From Alistipes sp. (GTDB lineage: Bacteria > Bacteroidota > Bacteroidia > Bacteroidales > Rikenellaceae): a stretch of DNA of 64,000 bases. Of this stretch, positions 16,426-24,159 are shown piece by piece. Numbering within the stretch: position 1 is the first letter of the stretch; each line of letters opens with the position of its first letter. The translations under genes and the position numbers were made by a program. Below the pieces are notes generated by a model that worked only from the letters and a program-made list of their open reading frames with translations, made no database searches and was not told the DNA's origin. The stretch covers positions 1 through 64,000 of the forward strand of contig JAITWH010000039.1 of the NCBI GenBank assembly GCA_031285405.1. The letters run 5' to 3'.

Positions 16426-17349
16426 TCATCCTTTGTTGACCTGAAACTTAGTGTTGCCGTCCAAGAAGTATTCGGAGATCTGCCTCGCCGCCGCAAGCCC
16501 CGCATTGACATTAGCCTCGGCCGTCTCGGCCCCCATCTTCTTGGCTGTTGCGAACACCCTCTTGCCGAACCGTTCGCACAGCGCGGCCTGACAGTCGGCG
16601 GCGATATCGGTTGCATACTTCAGATCGGCACGTTCGTCCAGCGCACGCGTCAACCCCTCCTCGTCGATCACCTCCTTGCGCGCGGTGTTGATAAGCGTGG
16701 CACCCTTGGGCATGCTCGTCAGAAGCTCATGACCGATGCTGCCCCTTGTCTCGGCAGTCGCGGGAATGTGCAGCGACAGGTAGTCCGACACGCGGTAGAG
16801 CTCACCCACACTCTCGGCGACCCCCACCCCGTCGGCGGCGAACACCTCTTTCGCAACCCACGGATCATGAGCGACAACCCTCATCCCGAGAGCCTTACCC
16901 AACAGCCCGACCAACCGCCCGACGTTGCCGTAGGCATGAATCCCGAGGGTCTTGCCCTTCAGCTCCGACCCCGTGCCGGGCGTAAACTGCCCCCGCGCCA
17001 TCGAGATCATCATGCCGAGCGCGAGCTCGGCCACGGCGTTGGAGTTCTGGCCCGGGGTGTTCATCACCACAATGCCCCTCTCGGTGCATGCCCCCAGATC
17101 GACATTGTCGTACCCCGCTCCGGCGCGCACAACGATTTTGAGCTTCGGTGCGGCGGCCACCACCTCGGCGGTCACCTTGTCGGAGCGCACGATCAGCGCG
17201 TCCGCCGAAGCCACCGCCTCCAGCAGCTGCTGCCGGTCGGCATATTTTTCGAGCAGCGCAACCTCATGTCCCGCCTCGGCTGCAATCCCGCGAATCCCCT
17301 CGACCGCCTCAGCCGCAAAAGGCTTCTCTGTCGCTAACAGTATCTTCAT
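16426..17349 (-). CDS. serA: D-3-phosphoglycerate dehydrogenase, short form
   Basis: NAD-dependent first step of serine synthesis. The 307-residue product lacks the C-terminal ACT/ASB regulatory domains. Visible: the substrate loop with [12 protein letters not shown], an atypical nucleotide loop ([10 protein letters not shown] rather than the usual GxGxxG) and [10 protein letters not shown]. Where most relatives have a catalytic His (TPHIG), this protein reads [10 protein letters not shown], so a Lys replaces it. The Entamoeba/Bacteroides-type short enzymes are known for this change. It overlaps serC by 4 nt. Confidence 0.92.
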   Translation of the reverse strand: MKILLATEKPFAAEAVEGIRGIAAEAGHEVALLEKYADRQQLLEAVASADALIVRSDKVTAEVVAAAPKLKIVVRAGAGYDNVDLGACTERGIVVMNTPGQNSNAVAELALGMMISMARGQFTPGTGSELKGKTLGIHAYGNVGRLVGLLGKALGMRVVAHDPWVAKEVFAADGVGVAESVGELYRVSDYLSLHIPATAETRGSIGHELLTSMPKGATLINTARKEVIDEEGLTRALDERADLKYATDIAADCQAALCERFGKRVFATAKKMGAETAEANVNAGLAAARQISEYFLDGNTKFQVNKG

Positions 17350-18428
17350 CGCTTCGAAGTCTCAAAGTCCTTCATGCACTGAACCAAAGCCTCCACCGCC
17401 TCGACAGGACAAGCATTATAGATAGAGGCCCTGAATCCCCCCACCGAGCGATGCCCCTTGATGCCGACCATGCCGCGCGCCTTAGCAAACTCCATAAACT
17501 CACCCTCCAGCGCCTCGCTCCCGGGAGCCATCACAAAGCAGACGTTCATAATCGAACGATCCTCCGGAGCGGCCGTGCCAACAAACATCGGGTTGCGGTC
17601 GATCTCAGCATAGAGCGTGGCGGCTTTCCGCTTGTTGATCTCATACATCGCCTCGACACCCCCCTGCTCCTTAAGCCACAGCAGCGTCTGATACATCACA
17701 AATATGGCGACAACGGGCGGAGTGTTGAACATCGAGTTGTCGGTCGACTTCTCACCGATGTGCGTCGCGTAGTTGACCATCGTGGGCAACGCGCGTCCCG
17801 AGCTGTTCAGCAAGTCGCGACGAACGACCACGAACGACACCCCCGCGGGGCCGACATTCTTCTGAGCGCCGCCATATATCAACCCATATTTGCGCACATC
17901 GACCGGCCGCGACATGATGTCCGAAGACATGTCGGCCACCAAAGGCACCGGCGAGTCGAGGTCGACATGAAGCTCCGTTCCGTAGATGGTGTTGTTTGTG
18001 GTGACGTGAAAGTAGTCGGCGTCTGCCGGAATCGCAAATCCCTTGGGCACATACGAATAGTTCCGATCCTCCGACGATGCCACAACCACGGTCTCGCCAT
18101 AAGCCCTTGCCTCTTTGATCGCCTTTTTGGCCCACACTCCGGTCTGGAGATAGGCGGCCTTCGAGCGCAGCAGGTTAGCGGGCACCTCGAAGAACTGGGT
18201 CGACGCACCGCCGCCCAGAAAGAGCACGGCGTAGTCGTCGGGAATGTTCAGCAGTTCGCGCCACAGCGCCTCGACCTCGGCCATCACCCGCTCCCATCCC
18301 GGGGTGCGGTGCGATATTTCGAGAAGTCCGATGCCCGTTCCGTCGAAATCGCGGATGGCGTCGATCGTTGCCTCTACCGCCTGGCGTGGCAGTACGCAGG
18401 GGCCGGCGTTGAAGTTGTACTTTTTCAT
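17346..18428 (-). CDS. serC: Phosphoserine aminotransferase
   Basis: PLP-dependent class V aminotransferase converting 3-phosphohydroxypyruvate to phosphoserine. 360 residues from the ATG at 18428 ([10 protein letters not shown]), the family N-terminus. Visible: [24 protein letters not shown], the PLP lysine region [12 protein letters not shown], and a C-terminal [16 protein letters not shown]. serA follows with a 4-nt overlap, so both steps are translationally coupled. A TATCTTTG box precedes it. No serB is seen in the window. Confidence 0.95.
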   Translation of the reverse strand: MKKYNFNAGPCVLPRQAVEATIDAIRDFDGTGIGLLEISHRTPGWERVMAEVEALWRELLNIPDDYAVLFLGGGASTQFFEVPANLLRSKAAYLQTGVWAKKAIKEARAYGETVVVASSEDRNYSYVPKGFAIPADADYFHVTTNNTIYGTELHVDLDSPVPLVADMSSDIMSRPVDVRKYGLIYGGAQKNVGPAGVSFVVVRRDLLNSSGRALPTMVNYATHIGEKSTDNSMFNTPPVVAIFVMYQTLLWLKEQGGVEAMYEINKRKAATLYAEIDRNPMFVGTAAPEDRSIMNVCFVMAPGSEALEGEFMEFAKARGMVGIKGHRSVGGFRASIYNACPVEAVEALVQCMKDFETSKR

Positions 18429-18461
18429 CATGTACGGAGTCGTTAAGAAGTCTTTACCCCG

Positions 18462-18469
18462 CAAAGATA
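18462..18469 (-). promoter_or_regulatory. -7 box TATCTTTG for serC-serA
   Basis: Minus-strand TATCTTTG, 33 nt before the serC start. No correctly spaced TTG upstream. Confidence 0.45.
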
Positions 18470-18674
18470 TTAATAAATTTTAAGAAGTGGTTTAAATTTC
18501 CCCACCGAAGCGATTTTTGTCTCCGGTCGAGCGATTTTTTTTGCCCACCGAATGAGGCGTAGGGGTTCCTACGGCGAGCGAGGCGGGTGAAAAAAGCGCC
18601 GACTCGGAGGCGAAAAGCGCGAGAGTGGGGAATTTTAAACAACTTCTAACAATTGTTTTTATTAGTGTGGTTTT

Positions 18675-18705
18675 TTTGAGCACAAAACATTTTAAAGTAC
18701 TTTTG
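18675..18705 (+). promoter_or_regulatory. Promoter of yicC
   Basis: TTTG (18675-18678), a 19-nt spacer and TACTTTTG (18698-18705), 22 nt before the ATG. Confidence 0.75.
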
Positions 18706-18727
18706 TGGCAGAAAAATTCTCAAAAAA

Positions 18728-19600
18728 ATGATAAAGTCAATGACAGGCTACGGTCGGGGCACAGCCGCGGCGGCCACGAAACAGATAACGGTGGAGGTGC
18801 GCTCGCTCAACGGCAAGCAGCTCGACCTGGGCGTCAAACTGCCCCCCGCGCTGCGACCGGCGGAGTACGAGTTGCGGCGCCTCGCCTCGGCGACTGTCGT
18901 GCGCGGCAAGTGCGACATCTACGTGAGCGTCGAGGATACCGCCGCCGCCGGAGCCTCCCGCCTCGACGCGAGCCTCTTCGCCGAGTACCACCGCCAGATC
19001 TCGGAAGCGGCGAAAGATGCGGGCCTGCGCCTCGACGACGGGGCCGCCCTCGCCGCGGCCATAGTGCGCCTGCCCGAGGTGATGAGCTCCGAGGCTCGCG
19101 AAGCCACCGAGGAGGAGTCGACTGCAACGGTGCGCGCGCTTGAGGTCGCCCTGTCGGCGTTCGACGCCTTTCGCGCCCAGGAGGGGGCGGTGCTGCTGGC
19201 CGACATGCTCGCGCGGGTCGGCACCATCGGCGAGCTGATGACTCAGGTCGAACCCTTCGAGCGGGCGCGAGTTCCGGCGGTGCGTGCGCGCATCCTCGAC
19301 AACATCGCCGCGATGGGGCTCACCGTCGACAACAACCGGCTGGAGCAGGAGATAGTCTTTTGGGTAGAGAAGCTCGACATCACCGAGGAGAAGGTGCGCC
19401 TCGCCAAACACTGCGACTACTTCCGCGAGACGGCGGGCGAGGAGGGCGCGGGCCGCAAGCTCGGCTTCATAGCCCAGGAGATGGGCCGCGAGATCAACAC
19501 CTTAGGCTCCAAAGCCAACGACGCCACAATCCAACAATTAGTAGTCCGCATGAAAGACGAACTCGAAAAGATCAAAGAACAACTCCTCAACATCTTATAA
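18728..19600 (+). CDS. yicC: YicC-family endoribonuclease
   Basis: Protein of 290 residues. The N-terminus MIKSMTGYGRG and VEVRSLNGKQLDL are the hallmark of the YicC-like family, and the C-terminal DUF1732 region has REINTLGSKANDATIQQLVV and KDELEKIKEQLLNIL. E. coli YicC (RnrA) and relatives are Mn-dependent RNases. Pairing with gmk just downstream is a common bacterial arrangement. It has its own promoter. Confidence 0.92.
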   Translation: MIKSMTGYGRGTAAAATKQITVEVRSLNGKQLDLGVKLPPALRPAEYELRRLASATVVRGKCDIYVSVEDTAAAGASRLDASLFAEYHRQISEAAKDAGLRLDDGAALAAAIVRLPEVMSSEAREATEEESTATVRALEVALSAFDAFRAQEGAVLLADMLARVGTIGELMTQVEPFERARVPAVRARILDNIAAMGLTVDNNRLEQEIVFWVEKLDITEEKVRLAKHCDYFRETAGEEGAGRKLGFIAQEMGREINTLGSKANDATIQQLVVRMKDELEKIKEQLLNIL

Positions 19601-19753
19601 GTGGTTAGTTGTTAGTGATTAGTGGTTAGTGCTAACGCCATAAAAGCTAACGCAGAATTTTTGCGTGGATTACCGTCGCGTAGCACTAACAACTAATCAC
19701 TAACAACTAATTTCTACGCCGCGTAGCACTAACCACTAACAACTAACCACTAT
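19600..19753. repeat. GGTTAGT inverted repeat between yicC and gmk
   Basis: A left arm (GTGGTTAGTTGTTAGTGATT..., 19600-19633) and two right arms (19684-19712, 19725-19753) surround GCTAACGC/GCGTAGCAC cores. Non-coding. Confidence 0.85.
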
Positions 19754-19755
19754 CT

Positions 19756-20976
19756 ATGAGCAAACTACTCATATTCTCCGCCCCCAGCGGCTCGGGAAAG
19801 ACCACATTAGTAAGGGAGCTAATGAGTCGTTTCCCGCGGCTTGAGTTCTCGGTCTCGGCCACCTCTCGCGCGCCCCGCGGGCAGGAGCAGAACGGCCGCG
19901 ACTACCACTTCGTCACCCCCGACGAGTTCCGCCGTCTGGTCGCCGAGGATGCGTTCGTCGAGTGGGAGGAGGTCTACGAGGGCACCTGCTACGGCACGCT
20001 GCGCAGCGAGATCGAGGCGATCCACCGGCGCGAGAACACCTGCGTGTTCGACATCGACGTCGCGGGAGGAGTGCGCCTCAAGGAGATCTTCGGCGACCGC
20101 GCACGCTCGTTCTTCGTGCAGGCCCCCTCGGCCGAGGAGCTGCGCCGCCGCCTCACGGGTCGCGGCACCGACAGCCCCGAGAGCATAGAGAAACGTCTGG
20201 CCAAGGCCGCCTCCGAGACCGCCCGCGCCGAAGAGTTCGACCACATCGTCATAAACGACGAGGTGTCGCGCGCCGCCGACGAGATTTCGCGCATCGTGGC
20301 CCCCTTCATCTCTCGCCGCGTGATGCTCTACTTCGGCTCGTTCAACCCCGTCCACCGCGGCCACATAGCGATAGCCGAACACGCCATCGACCGCGGACTG
20401 GCCGACATGGTGGTGCTGGTGGTCTCGCCCCAAAATCCCTACAAGGAGAGCGACGAACTCGCCCCCGAGGTCGAGCGTTTCGAGATGGCGGAGCGTGCCG
20501 CCGCGGCCTCGCGCCACCCGTGGCTGATTCAGGCGTCGGCGGTGGAGCTGACCTTGCCGCGCCCCTCCTACACGATTGATACTCTGCGGTTTTTGCAGGA
20601 GCAACTCCCCGACACCGAGTTCTCGATACTGGTCGGAGGCGACAACGCCGCAAGCATGAGCGGATGGCGCGAGGCCGACAAAATCCTCGGCCGATATCCG
20701 ATTTTCGTCTACCCGCGCGAGGGCGACGACCCGTCGAAGTTCCCCGCCGGAGCGACCGTTTTGGACGACGCGCCGCCGCTGGATGTCTCGTCGACCGAGG
20801 TGCGAAAGCTGCTTGAGAGTGGTCGAGAGCACTATCGGGCCGGCGATTTCGGCGCCGCGGCCAACGACTTCGCCCGCGCCCGCGAGCTCTCGCCCCAGAG
20901 CGTCGAGGCGGCCGGATACCTTGAGATGATCGACGAGATATTCTCCTTCCGCAACACCGATTTGATGAACCCCTGA
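19756..20976 (+). CDS. Guanylate kinase - NadD adenylyltransferase - TPR fusion
   Basis: One 406-residue ORF holding three usually separate proteins. Residues 1-185: guanylate kinase (P-loop APSGSGKTT, SATSRAPR, GRDYHFV, FVEWEEVYEG, FDIDVAGG), GMP to GDP. Residues about 188-350: nicotinate-nucleotide adenylyltransferase for NAD synthesis (GSFNPVHRGH nucleotidyltransferase motif, LVGGDN, SSTEVRKLL). Residues about 350-406: a short TPR-like tail (HYRAGDFGAAANDFARARELSP...FRNTDLMNP). I recall this tail as a separate small protein in Bacteroidales. The usual final helix of NadD seems missing at the junction. In relatives gmk and nadD are neighbours, so fusion by loss of the stop is plausible. Confidence 0.85.
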   Translation: MSKLLIFSAPSGSGKTTLVRELMSRFPRLEFSVSATSRAPRGQEQNGRDYHFVTPDEFRRLVAEDAFVEWEEVYEGTCYGTLRSEIEAIHRRENTCVFDIDVAGGVRLKEIFGDRARSFFVQAPSAEELRRRLTGRGTDSPESIEKRLAKAASETARAEEFDHIVINDEVSRAADEISRIVAPFISRRVMLYFGSFNPVHRGHIAIAEHAIDRGLADMVVLVVSPQNPYKESDELAPEVERFEMAERAAAASRHPWLIQASAVELTLPRPSYTIDTLRFLQEQLPDTEFSILVGGDNAASMSGWREADKILGRYPIFVYPREGDDPSKFPAGATVLDDAPPLDVSSTEVRKLLESGREHYRAGDFGAAANDFARARELSPQSVEAAGYLEMIDEIFSFRNTDLMNP

Positions 20977-20991
20977 TTGAGATTGCCCACC

Positions 20992-21582
20992 ATGATAGAG
21001 ATTGATGGTAAGATAGTTAGCACCGACATAATCACCGAACGTTTCCTGTGCGACATCGGTCGGTGCCGCGGAATCTGCTGCGTCGAGGGCAACGCCGGCG
21101 CGCCGTTGGAGGCCGACGAGGCGCGCATCCTTGCCGAGGAATACGCTGTGTATAAGCCATTTATGACGCCGGCGGGCATCGAGGCGGTCGAGCGGCAGGG
21201 ATTTTCGGTGCGCGACGAGGATGGCGACCTGGTTACGCCCCTTGTCGGCGACGCCGAGTGCGCGTATGCTTACAGCGAAGACGGTGGCCGGAACGCCGGC
21301 GGCGGAATAACTTTGTGTGCTATCGAAAAAGCTTACCTTCAAGGAGTTACACCCTTCCGCAAACCCATCTCGTGCCACCTCTACCCCATCCGCGTGGCGC
21401 GTTTCGGCGACGGCTCGTTGGGGCTCAACTACCACCGTTGGGCGGTGTGCGAGGGGGCGCGGGTGCTGGGGCGCGAAAAGGGCGTGCCCATGTTCCGCAT
21501 GCTTCGCGAGGCGATCGAGAGGCGCTTCGGAACGGAGTTTTTCGAGGCTTTGGAGGCGGCGGAAATTTACCTCAACAAATAA
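20992..21582 (+). CDS. DUF3109 Cys-rich protein with an in-frame element insert
   Basis: Protein of 196 residues starting at MIEIDGKIVS, 15 nt after the fusion gene. Conserved cysteines (CDIGRCRGICC, LCAIEKAY, SCHLYPIR, VCEG) suggest metal binding, as in YkgJ-like zinc/iron proteins. Compared with Bacteroides relatives as I remember them, the stretch between YSEDG and ITLCAIEKAY carries an extra G-R-N-A-G-G, encoded by an 18-19-nt piece of the GCCGGAACGCCGGC element (21286-21304). Function unknown. The stop lies at the border of a GGTTAGT repeat. Confidence 0.8.
   Translation: MIEIDGKIVSTDIITERFLCDIGRCRGICCVEGNAGAPLEADEARILAEEYAVYKPFMTPAGIEAVERQGFSVRDEDGDLVTPLVGDAECAYAYSEDGGRNAGGGITLCAIEKAYLQGVTPFRKPISCHLYPIRVARFGDGSLGLNYHRWAVCEGARVLGREKGVPMFRMLREAIERRFGTEFFEALEAAEIYLNK
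21286..21304 (+). repeat. Element fragment inside the DUF3109 gene
   Basis: GGCCGGAACGCCGGCGGCG, in frame, adding about six residues (GRNAGG) without a frameshift. Confidence 0.8.
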
Positions 21583-21640
21583 GTGGTTAGTGGTTAGTGG
21601 TTAGTGCTAACGCGGGCGGCGATTTTAGCTACGCAAAAAA
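21583..21640. repeat. GGTTAGT repeat and partial element
   Basis: TAAGTGGTTAGTGGTTAGTG (from 21581) with GCTAACGCG, then the right half of the element (GGGCGGCGATTTTAGCTACG, 21614-21637). Non-coding. Confidence 0.75.
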
Positions 21641-21654
21641 ATAACGCGAAAAAC

Positions 21655-21685
21655 TTGCATTCCGAAGAAAAATTAACTATATTTG
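21655..21685 (+). promoter_or_regulatory. Promoter ahead of palindrome array 2
   Basis: TTG (21655-21657), a 20-nt spacer and TATATTTG (21678-21685) are a textbook Bacteroidetes promoter on the plus strand. No protein-coding gene follows on that strand before the terminator-like unit at 21889-21912, so it most likely drives a non-coding RNA. Confidence 0.75.
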
Positions 21686-21690
21686 TAAAG

Positions 21691-21912
21691 TGTGTGAAAG
21701 CAAAAAAGAGACTATACCTATATTAATAAGAGGCAACAAACCCCAAAAACACACAAAAAAGCCCCAAAAATAGCAAAAAAAGTCAAAAAAAAGCGTTACA
21801 TCGGTAACACTTGGCCAAAAAAAACCGTTACATTGGTAACACTCGCCCTTTTTTAGGCGTTACATATGTCACACTCGGCAAAAAAAAAGCGTGACATATG
21901 TCACGCTTTTTT
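21691..21912 (+). ncRNA. Candidate RNA of about 220 nt carrying four hairpins
   Basis: The inferred transcript runs from just after the TATATTTG box to the U-tract of the last palindrome. It has an A-rich leader containing ATACCTATATTAATAAGAG (21714-21732; also at 233-251) and then four 18-nt palindromes at exact 32-nt spacing. It contains no ORF of note and no tRNA or riboswitch pattern I know. RNA status is inferred from the promoter, terminator-like end and conservation of design between two loci. Confidence 0.5.
21793..21906 (+). repeat. Array of four 18-nt palindromes, 32-nt period (array 2)
   Basis: Units: GCGTTACATCGGTAACAC (21793), CCGTTACATTGGTAACAC (21825), GCGTTACATATGTCACAC (21857), GCGTGACATATGTCACGC (21889). 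The last is a perfect palindrome followed by TTTTTT. Mutations on one arm are often matched on the other, and A8 tracts separate most units. Confidence 0.8.
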
Positions 21913-21930
21913 AATACTGTGTAGCTTTGA

Positions 21931-21974
21931 CGTCGCGTTAGCACTAACAACTAACCACTAATCACTAACAACTA
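21931..21974. repeat. GGTTAGT repeat overlapping the end of mtaB
   Basis: GCGTTAGCACTAACAACTAA with following ACTAATCACTAACAACTA. The minus-strand mtaB reading frame ends inside it: the last codons V-V-S-D-stop are GTTGTTAGTGATTAG. Confidence 0.85.
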
Positions 21975-23181
21975 TTTTCGTGATTGTGTTGATCTTATCG
22001 TGGTCGTAAGGAGCTGATACTCTGATGTAATTGCCGGAGAAGCCGCTCATGATTTTTGCGTAGCCCAAATCGCTGCCGCCGTTGCGGCCGCCCTCCCAGA
22101 GAACCTCGGCCTCGATCCCCGCGAACCGCGCAACGAACTCACTATGAAGCACTTGACTGAGCTCACCGAGCAAAGCCGCACGAGCCGCGGCAACTCGCGG
22201 CGCCACCCGCCCGTGCATCTCGGCGGCGGGAGTTTCGGGCCGCACGGAGTAGGGAAAGACGTGGAGCTGCGCCGGCCTCAGACGCTCTAACAGACTGAAA
22301 GTCAGACCAAAATCCTCATCCGTTTCGCCCGGGAAACCCACAATCACGTCGACCCCGAAAAAGGTGTCGGGCATCACGCTGCGCACACGCTCTATCCGAT
22401 CGGCAAATTTGGCGGCGGTGTAGCGGCGGCGCATGAGTCCGAGGATTCGGTCGGAGCCGCTCTGCAACGGGATGTGGAAGTGGGGTTGGAACGCGCGCGA
22501 CGAGGCGCAAAAGTCTATCACTCCGTCGGTTAGCAGGTTGGGCTCGATGGACGAGATGCGGTAGCGCGCGATCCCTTCGACGGCGTCGAGCGCGCGCAGC
22601 AGGTCGAGGAAACTCTCGCCCGTCGTGCGGCCGAAGTCGCCCGTGTTGACCCCCGTCAGAACAATTTCGCCCACGCCGTGGGAGGCGATTTCGCGCGCCT
22701 GGGCCACTATGTCGACGATTCGGCCGTTGCGGCTGGGGCCGCGCGCGGGGCCGATGGTGCAGTAGGAGCAGTGGTAGTCGCAGCCGTCCTGCACCTTGAG
22801 GAACGAGCGGGTGCGGTCGCCGTGGGAGCAGGCGGGGGTGAAGCGCGAGAAGTCTCTTTGCCGCACCTCGGTCACGCCCGAGAGGGATGCCACCTCGGCG
22901 GGGGAGCGTTGGGCGTAACAGCCTGTGACGATGATCTTTGCGGCGGGCGAGCGGCGGTGCAGACGGGCGACGAGGTTGCGGCACTTCTTGTCGGCCGCGG
23001 CGGTCACCGAGCAGCTGTTTACTATGTAGAGGTCGGCCTCGGGGATTCGGCCTTCGGACTCTTCGTCGCCCTCCCGGCCTGCTCCCACGCGTTCGTAACC
23101 CGCCGCCTCGTACTCTCTGGCGAGGGTTGAGCTTTCGGCGAAGTTTACCTTACAACCGAGGGTGTGGATGCTTACTTTCAT
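21958..23181 (-). CDS. mtaB: tRNA t6A37 methylthiotransferase MtaB
   Basis: Radical-SAM enzyme adding a methylthio group to t6A37 of tRNAs. The 407-residue product shows HTLGCKVNFAES, NSCSVTAAADKKC and VTGCYAQ (N-terminal cluster cysteines), the radical-SAM CDYHCSYC motif, and a C-terminal TRAM-like region. In that region 12 extra residues (G-R-N-G-G-S-D-L-G-Y-A-K) interrupt the usual VLWEG...SGFSGNYIRV sequence; they are an in-frame element (22053-22089). The C-terminal VVSD and stop come from an intergenic repeat. A TATCTTTG box sits only 4 nt before the ATG. Confidence 0.93.
   Translation of the reverse strand: MKVSIHTLGCKVNFAESSTLAREYEAAGYERVGAGREGDEESEGRIPEADLYIVNSCSVTAAADKKCRNLVARLHRRSPAAKIIVTGCYAQRSPAEVASLSGVTEVRQRDFSRFTPACSHGDRTRSFLKVQDGCDYHCSYCTIGPARGPSRNGRIVDIVAQAREIASHGVGEIVLTGVNTGDFGRTTGESFLDLLRALDAVEGIARYRISSIEPNLLTDGVIDFCASSRAFQPHFHIPLQSGSDRILGLMRRRYTAAKFADRIERVRSVMPDTFFGVDVIVGFPGETDEDFGLTFSLLERLRPAQLHVFPYSVRPETPAAEMHGRVAPRVAAARAALLGELSQVLHSEFVARFAGIEAEVLWEGGRNGGSDLGYAKIMSGFSGNYIRVSAPYDHDKINTITKIVVSD
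22053..22089 (-). repeat. Element inserted in frame in mtaB
   Basis: Plus-strand TTTTTGCGTAGCCCAAATCG followed by CTGCCGCCGTTGCGGCC, the inverse of the element consensus. Read on the minus strand it gives G-R-N-G-G-S-D-L-G-Y-A-K with no stop. Confidence 0.82.
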
Positions 23182-23185
23182 TTTG

Positions 23186-23193
23186 CAAAGATA
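23186..23193 (-). promoter_or_regulatory. -7 box TATCTTTG 4 nt from the mtaB start
   Basis: TATCTTTG-caaa-ATG on the minus strand. With normal spacing, transcription would start at or in the start codon, giving a leaderless mRNA. The upstream region is ATCATGA repeat with no TTG. Confidence 0.45.
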
Positions 23194-23198
23194 GATAA

Positions 23199-23316
23199 AT
23201 CATGAATCATGAATCATGAATCATGAATCGCGGTGTGCTTCGCACGTATATAAATGTTGCGTAGCCGATTCATGATTCTTGATTCATGATTCTTGATTCT
23301 GATAGATTCATGATTT
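23199..23316. repeat. ATCATGA inverted repeat between mtaB and the permease gene
   Basis: ATCATGA repeats (23199-23227), core GTGTGCTTCGCACGTATATA and TTGCGTAGCC, then ATTCATGATTCTTG repeats (about 23269-23316). Confidence 0.85.
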
Positions 23317-23319
23317 TTG

Positions 23320-23327
23320 TATCTTTG
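23320..23327 (+). promoter_or_regulatory. -7 box TATCTTTG for the ABC permease operon
   Basis: TATCTTTG, 16 nt before the ATG at 23344. Repeat sequence fills the -33 region. Confidence 0.4.
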
Positions 23328-23343
23328 CCGTGTGAGTTTTTGG

Positions 23344-24159
23344 ATGGAGATATTGGAGTATCGGTTTTTGCAGCATGCGCTGATGGCGGCGGTGCTGTCG
23401 GGGGTGACGTGTGGGCTGATCGGCAGTTGGGTGGTGAGCCGGCGCACGGTCTTCATCAGCGGCGGCATTACCCATGCGTCGTTCGGCGGCATCGGCATGG
23501 CCACATACCTGGGTTGGAACCCGATCGTGGGGGCGGCGTTGGTGGCGCTGCTGTCGGCGGTGGGCATCGAGTGGGCGGCCGAGCGGATGAAGGTGCGGGA
23601 GGATTCGGCGATTGGGATCGTGTGGAGCGTGGGGATGGCGTTGGGGATAGTGTTTATCTCAATCACCCCGGGATATGCTCCCAACCTGACGGCGATACTG
23701 TTTGGCAACATATTGACTGTGACGTCGGGCGACCTTGTGGCGGGCGGGGCGTTGGCGGCGGCGGTGGTGACGCTGTTCGCGGGTTGGACGAGGCCGCTGA
23801 TGTATGTGGCGTTCGACCGCGACTGGGCGCGCACTCAGGGGGTGCCGGTGAGGATGGTGGGATATGGCATGGCGGCGCTGGCGGCGATGACGGTGGTGTT
23901 GTCGATTCGGGCCGTTGGGATCGTGTTGCTGATCTCGCTGCTGACCTTTCCGGCGGTGATAGTCAACTCGCTGACCAAATCTTTTCCGCGCATCGCGTTG
24001 TGGTCGGCGGTGGTGGCGGTGGGGGCGAACTTGGCGGGGCTTGCCGCGAGTTGGCGTTGGAACATTCCGACGGGGGCGGCGACCATATTTGCGCTGGTGA
24101 TTATGTTAATTGTTGTAAAATTCGTATCTTCGCAGATTAAACGCAAACGCGCGCGATGA
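23344..24159 (+). CDS. Metal-ion ABC transporter permease (ZnuB/MntB type)
   Basis: Inner-membrane permease of 271 residues from MEILEYRFLQHALM. Eight to nine hydrophobic segments and the family motifs SRRTVFISGGITHASFGGIG, FGNILTVT, FDRDWARTQGVP and VGIVLLISLLTFPAVI identify the ABC-3 family of Zn/Mn/Fe permeases. No ATPase or binding-protein gene is adjacent, so partner genes must lie elsewhere. It overlaps the next gene by 4 nt. Confidence 0.9.
   Translation: MEILEYRFLQHALMAAVLSGVTCGLIGSWVVSRRTVFISGGITHASFGGIGMATYLGWNPIVGAALVALLSAVGIEWAAERMKVREDSAIGIVWSVGMALGIVFISITPGYAPNLTAILFGNILTVTSGDLVAGGALAAAVVTLFAGWTRPLMYVAFDRDWARTQGVPVRMVGYGMAALAAMTVVLSIRAVGIVLLISLLTFPAVIVNSLTKSFPRIALWSAVVAVGANLAGLAASWRWNIPTGAATIFALVIMLIVVKFVSSQIKRKRAR

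Noticed and set aside
20992-21582. Fusion gene extended through the DUF3109 gene
   Set aside because: A clear stop at 20974-20976 and a family-typical start at 20992 separate them.
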